Source: Stomorhina lunata (taxonomy: Eukaryota; Arthropoda; Insecta; Diptera; Rhiniidae). Taken from it: a stretch of 64,000 nt of DNA. The position numbers and the translations under genes were made by a program. Of the stretch, positions 63,601 through 64,000 are shown in pieces; the stretch's first letter is position 1; the number at the start of each line of letters is the position of its first letter. The notes below the pieces were generated by a model. It was not told where the DNA came from. It ran no database searches and saw only the letters and a list, made by a program, of their open reading frames with translations. The stretch spans positions 54,018,174 to 54,082,173 of the forward strand of contig OW121740.1 of the NCBI GenBank assembly GCA_933228675.1, read 5' to 3'.

Positions 63601-63769
63601 TTTAATTGAAAAACTTGAAATTATACTTTTTATATAAGATTTTCAGGAATATTTATGGTGTTTTCCATTAACGTGAATTAAAATTCTTAAAATTTTCAAA
63701 AAGATTTTAGATTTTTAAATAAAAAAAAACATTTAAAAAATTTAAAAAATACATGAAAATTTAAAAGGT

Positions 63770-63805
63770 CTGGGTAGGATTCGAACCCGGGTAATTAAGT
63801 TTAAA
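63770..63805 (-). other. B-box-like fragment
   Basis: Minus strand ACCCGGGTTCGAATCCTACC is an excellent B box, but the T-stem pairs only partly and no A box is obvious upstream. Confidence 0.3.
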
Positions 63806-64000
63806 TTACCATTCTTATTACAAATAAGTAAACACTTTATTAACTTTTTGGGAATTAATGGGGTATATTGTCGATATTATAATGTATGATAAAACCTCAA
63901 TAAATACCATTACCGAAGTTTTGATGGGGACATTTAAGGATCAAATTATTTCAATTTTAGTTTAATTTCATTTGCCAAAAAATTTTTGTAAAATACATTT

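Overview
The window is AT-rich, intron-rich nuclear DNA from a fly. It holds one recognisable host gene, no RNA gene I would call functional, and a large load of decayed mobile elements and satellite arrays. The mini-me-type repeats (GGAC/AGAC tract, termini reading ATACCCTTCACCAC), short GT-AG introns of 56-71 bp and the protein itself point to a higher (calyptrate, possibly blowfly-like) dipteran. The species is an inference.

The gene occupies 37733-58474 on the + strand. I could join 18 coding exons with every splice phase agreeing: 4692 coding bases, 1563 residues. It is an ADAMTS metalloprotease of the GON-1 / ADAMTS9 / ADAMTS20 type, the Drosophila AdamTS-A class. In order it has an N-terminal hydrophobic segment, a propeptide with a furin site, a reprolysin zinc domain (H492-E493-x-x-H496 ... 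H502-D503), a disintegrin-like module, one TSP1 module, a Cys-rich module, a spacer, seven further TSP1-like modules and a C-terminal GON domain. An acceptor at 37677-37678 implies at least one upstream 5' exon that I could not locate.

All six introns longer than 600 bp (introns 3, 5, 8, 10, 16, 17) hold satellite DNA, and no intron of 418 bp or less does. Intron 3 carries a 31-34 bp satellite of two alternating palindromes. Introns 5, 8 and 10 carry an (A/T)AGTCA hexamer satellite. Introns 16 and 17 carry a palindromic ATTATAATGC decamer satellite. Intron 5 and intron 16 arrays have higher-order periods near 460-500 bp.

Upstream (1-37678) I see no host gene. It contains two inverted copies of a Helentron/DINE-like element (1141-2905, 16655-17990); a probable DNA transposon with an 8-9 bp target duplication that carries 2.6 kb of the 31-bp satellite (10382-13216); seven mini-me-type insertions including one nested in another (18139-29857); a MITE family with GATATCGATCG-bearing inverted ends, also with a nested pair (16061-38415); a tandemly duplicated RNase-H-type LINE fragment (24290-25830); a MITE with a perfect 8-bp target duplication (35730-35939); and several small tandem duplications.

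Downstream (58475-64000) is the presumed 3' UTR, an inverted minisatellite (59580-59770), and a 3.7-kb tract with dozens of AAAAGTACTTTT palindromes and a partial tandem period near 455-473 bp, then tRNA-like promoter-box fragments at the right edge. All coordinates outside the exons are approximate by eye; family names for repeats rest on remembered structure, not on searches.
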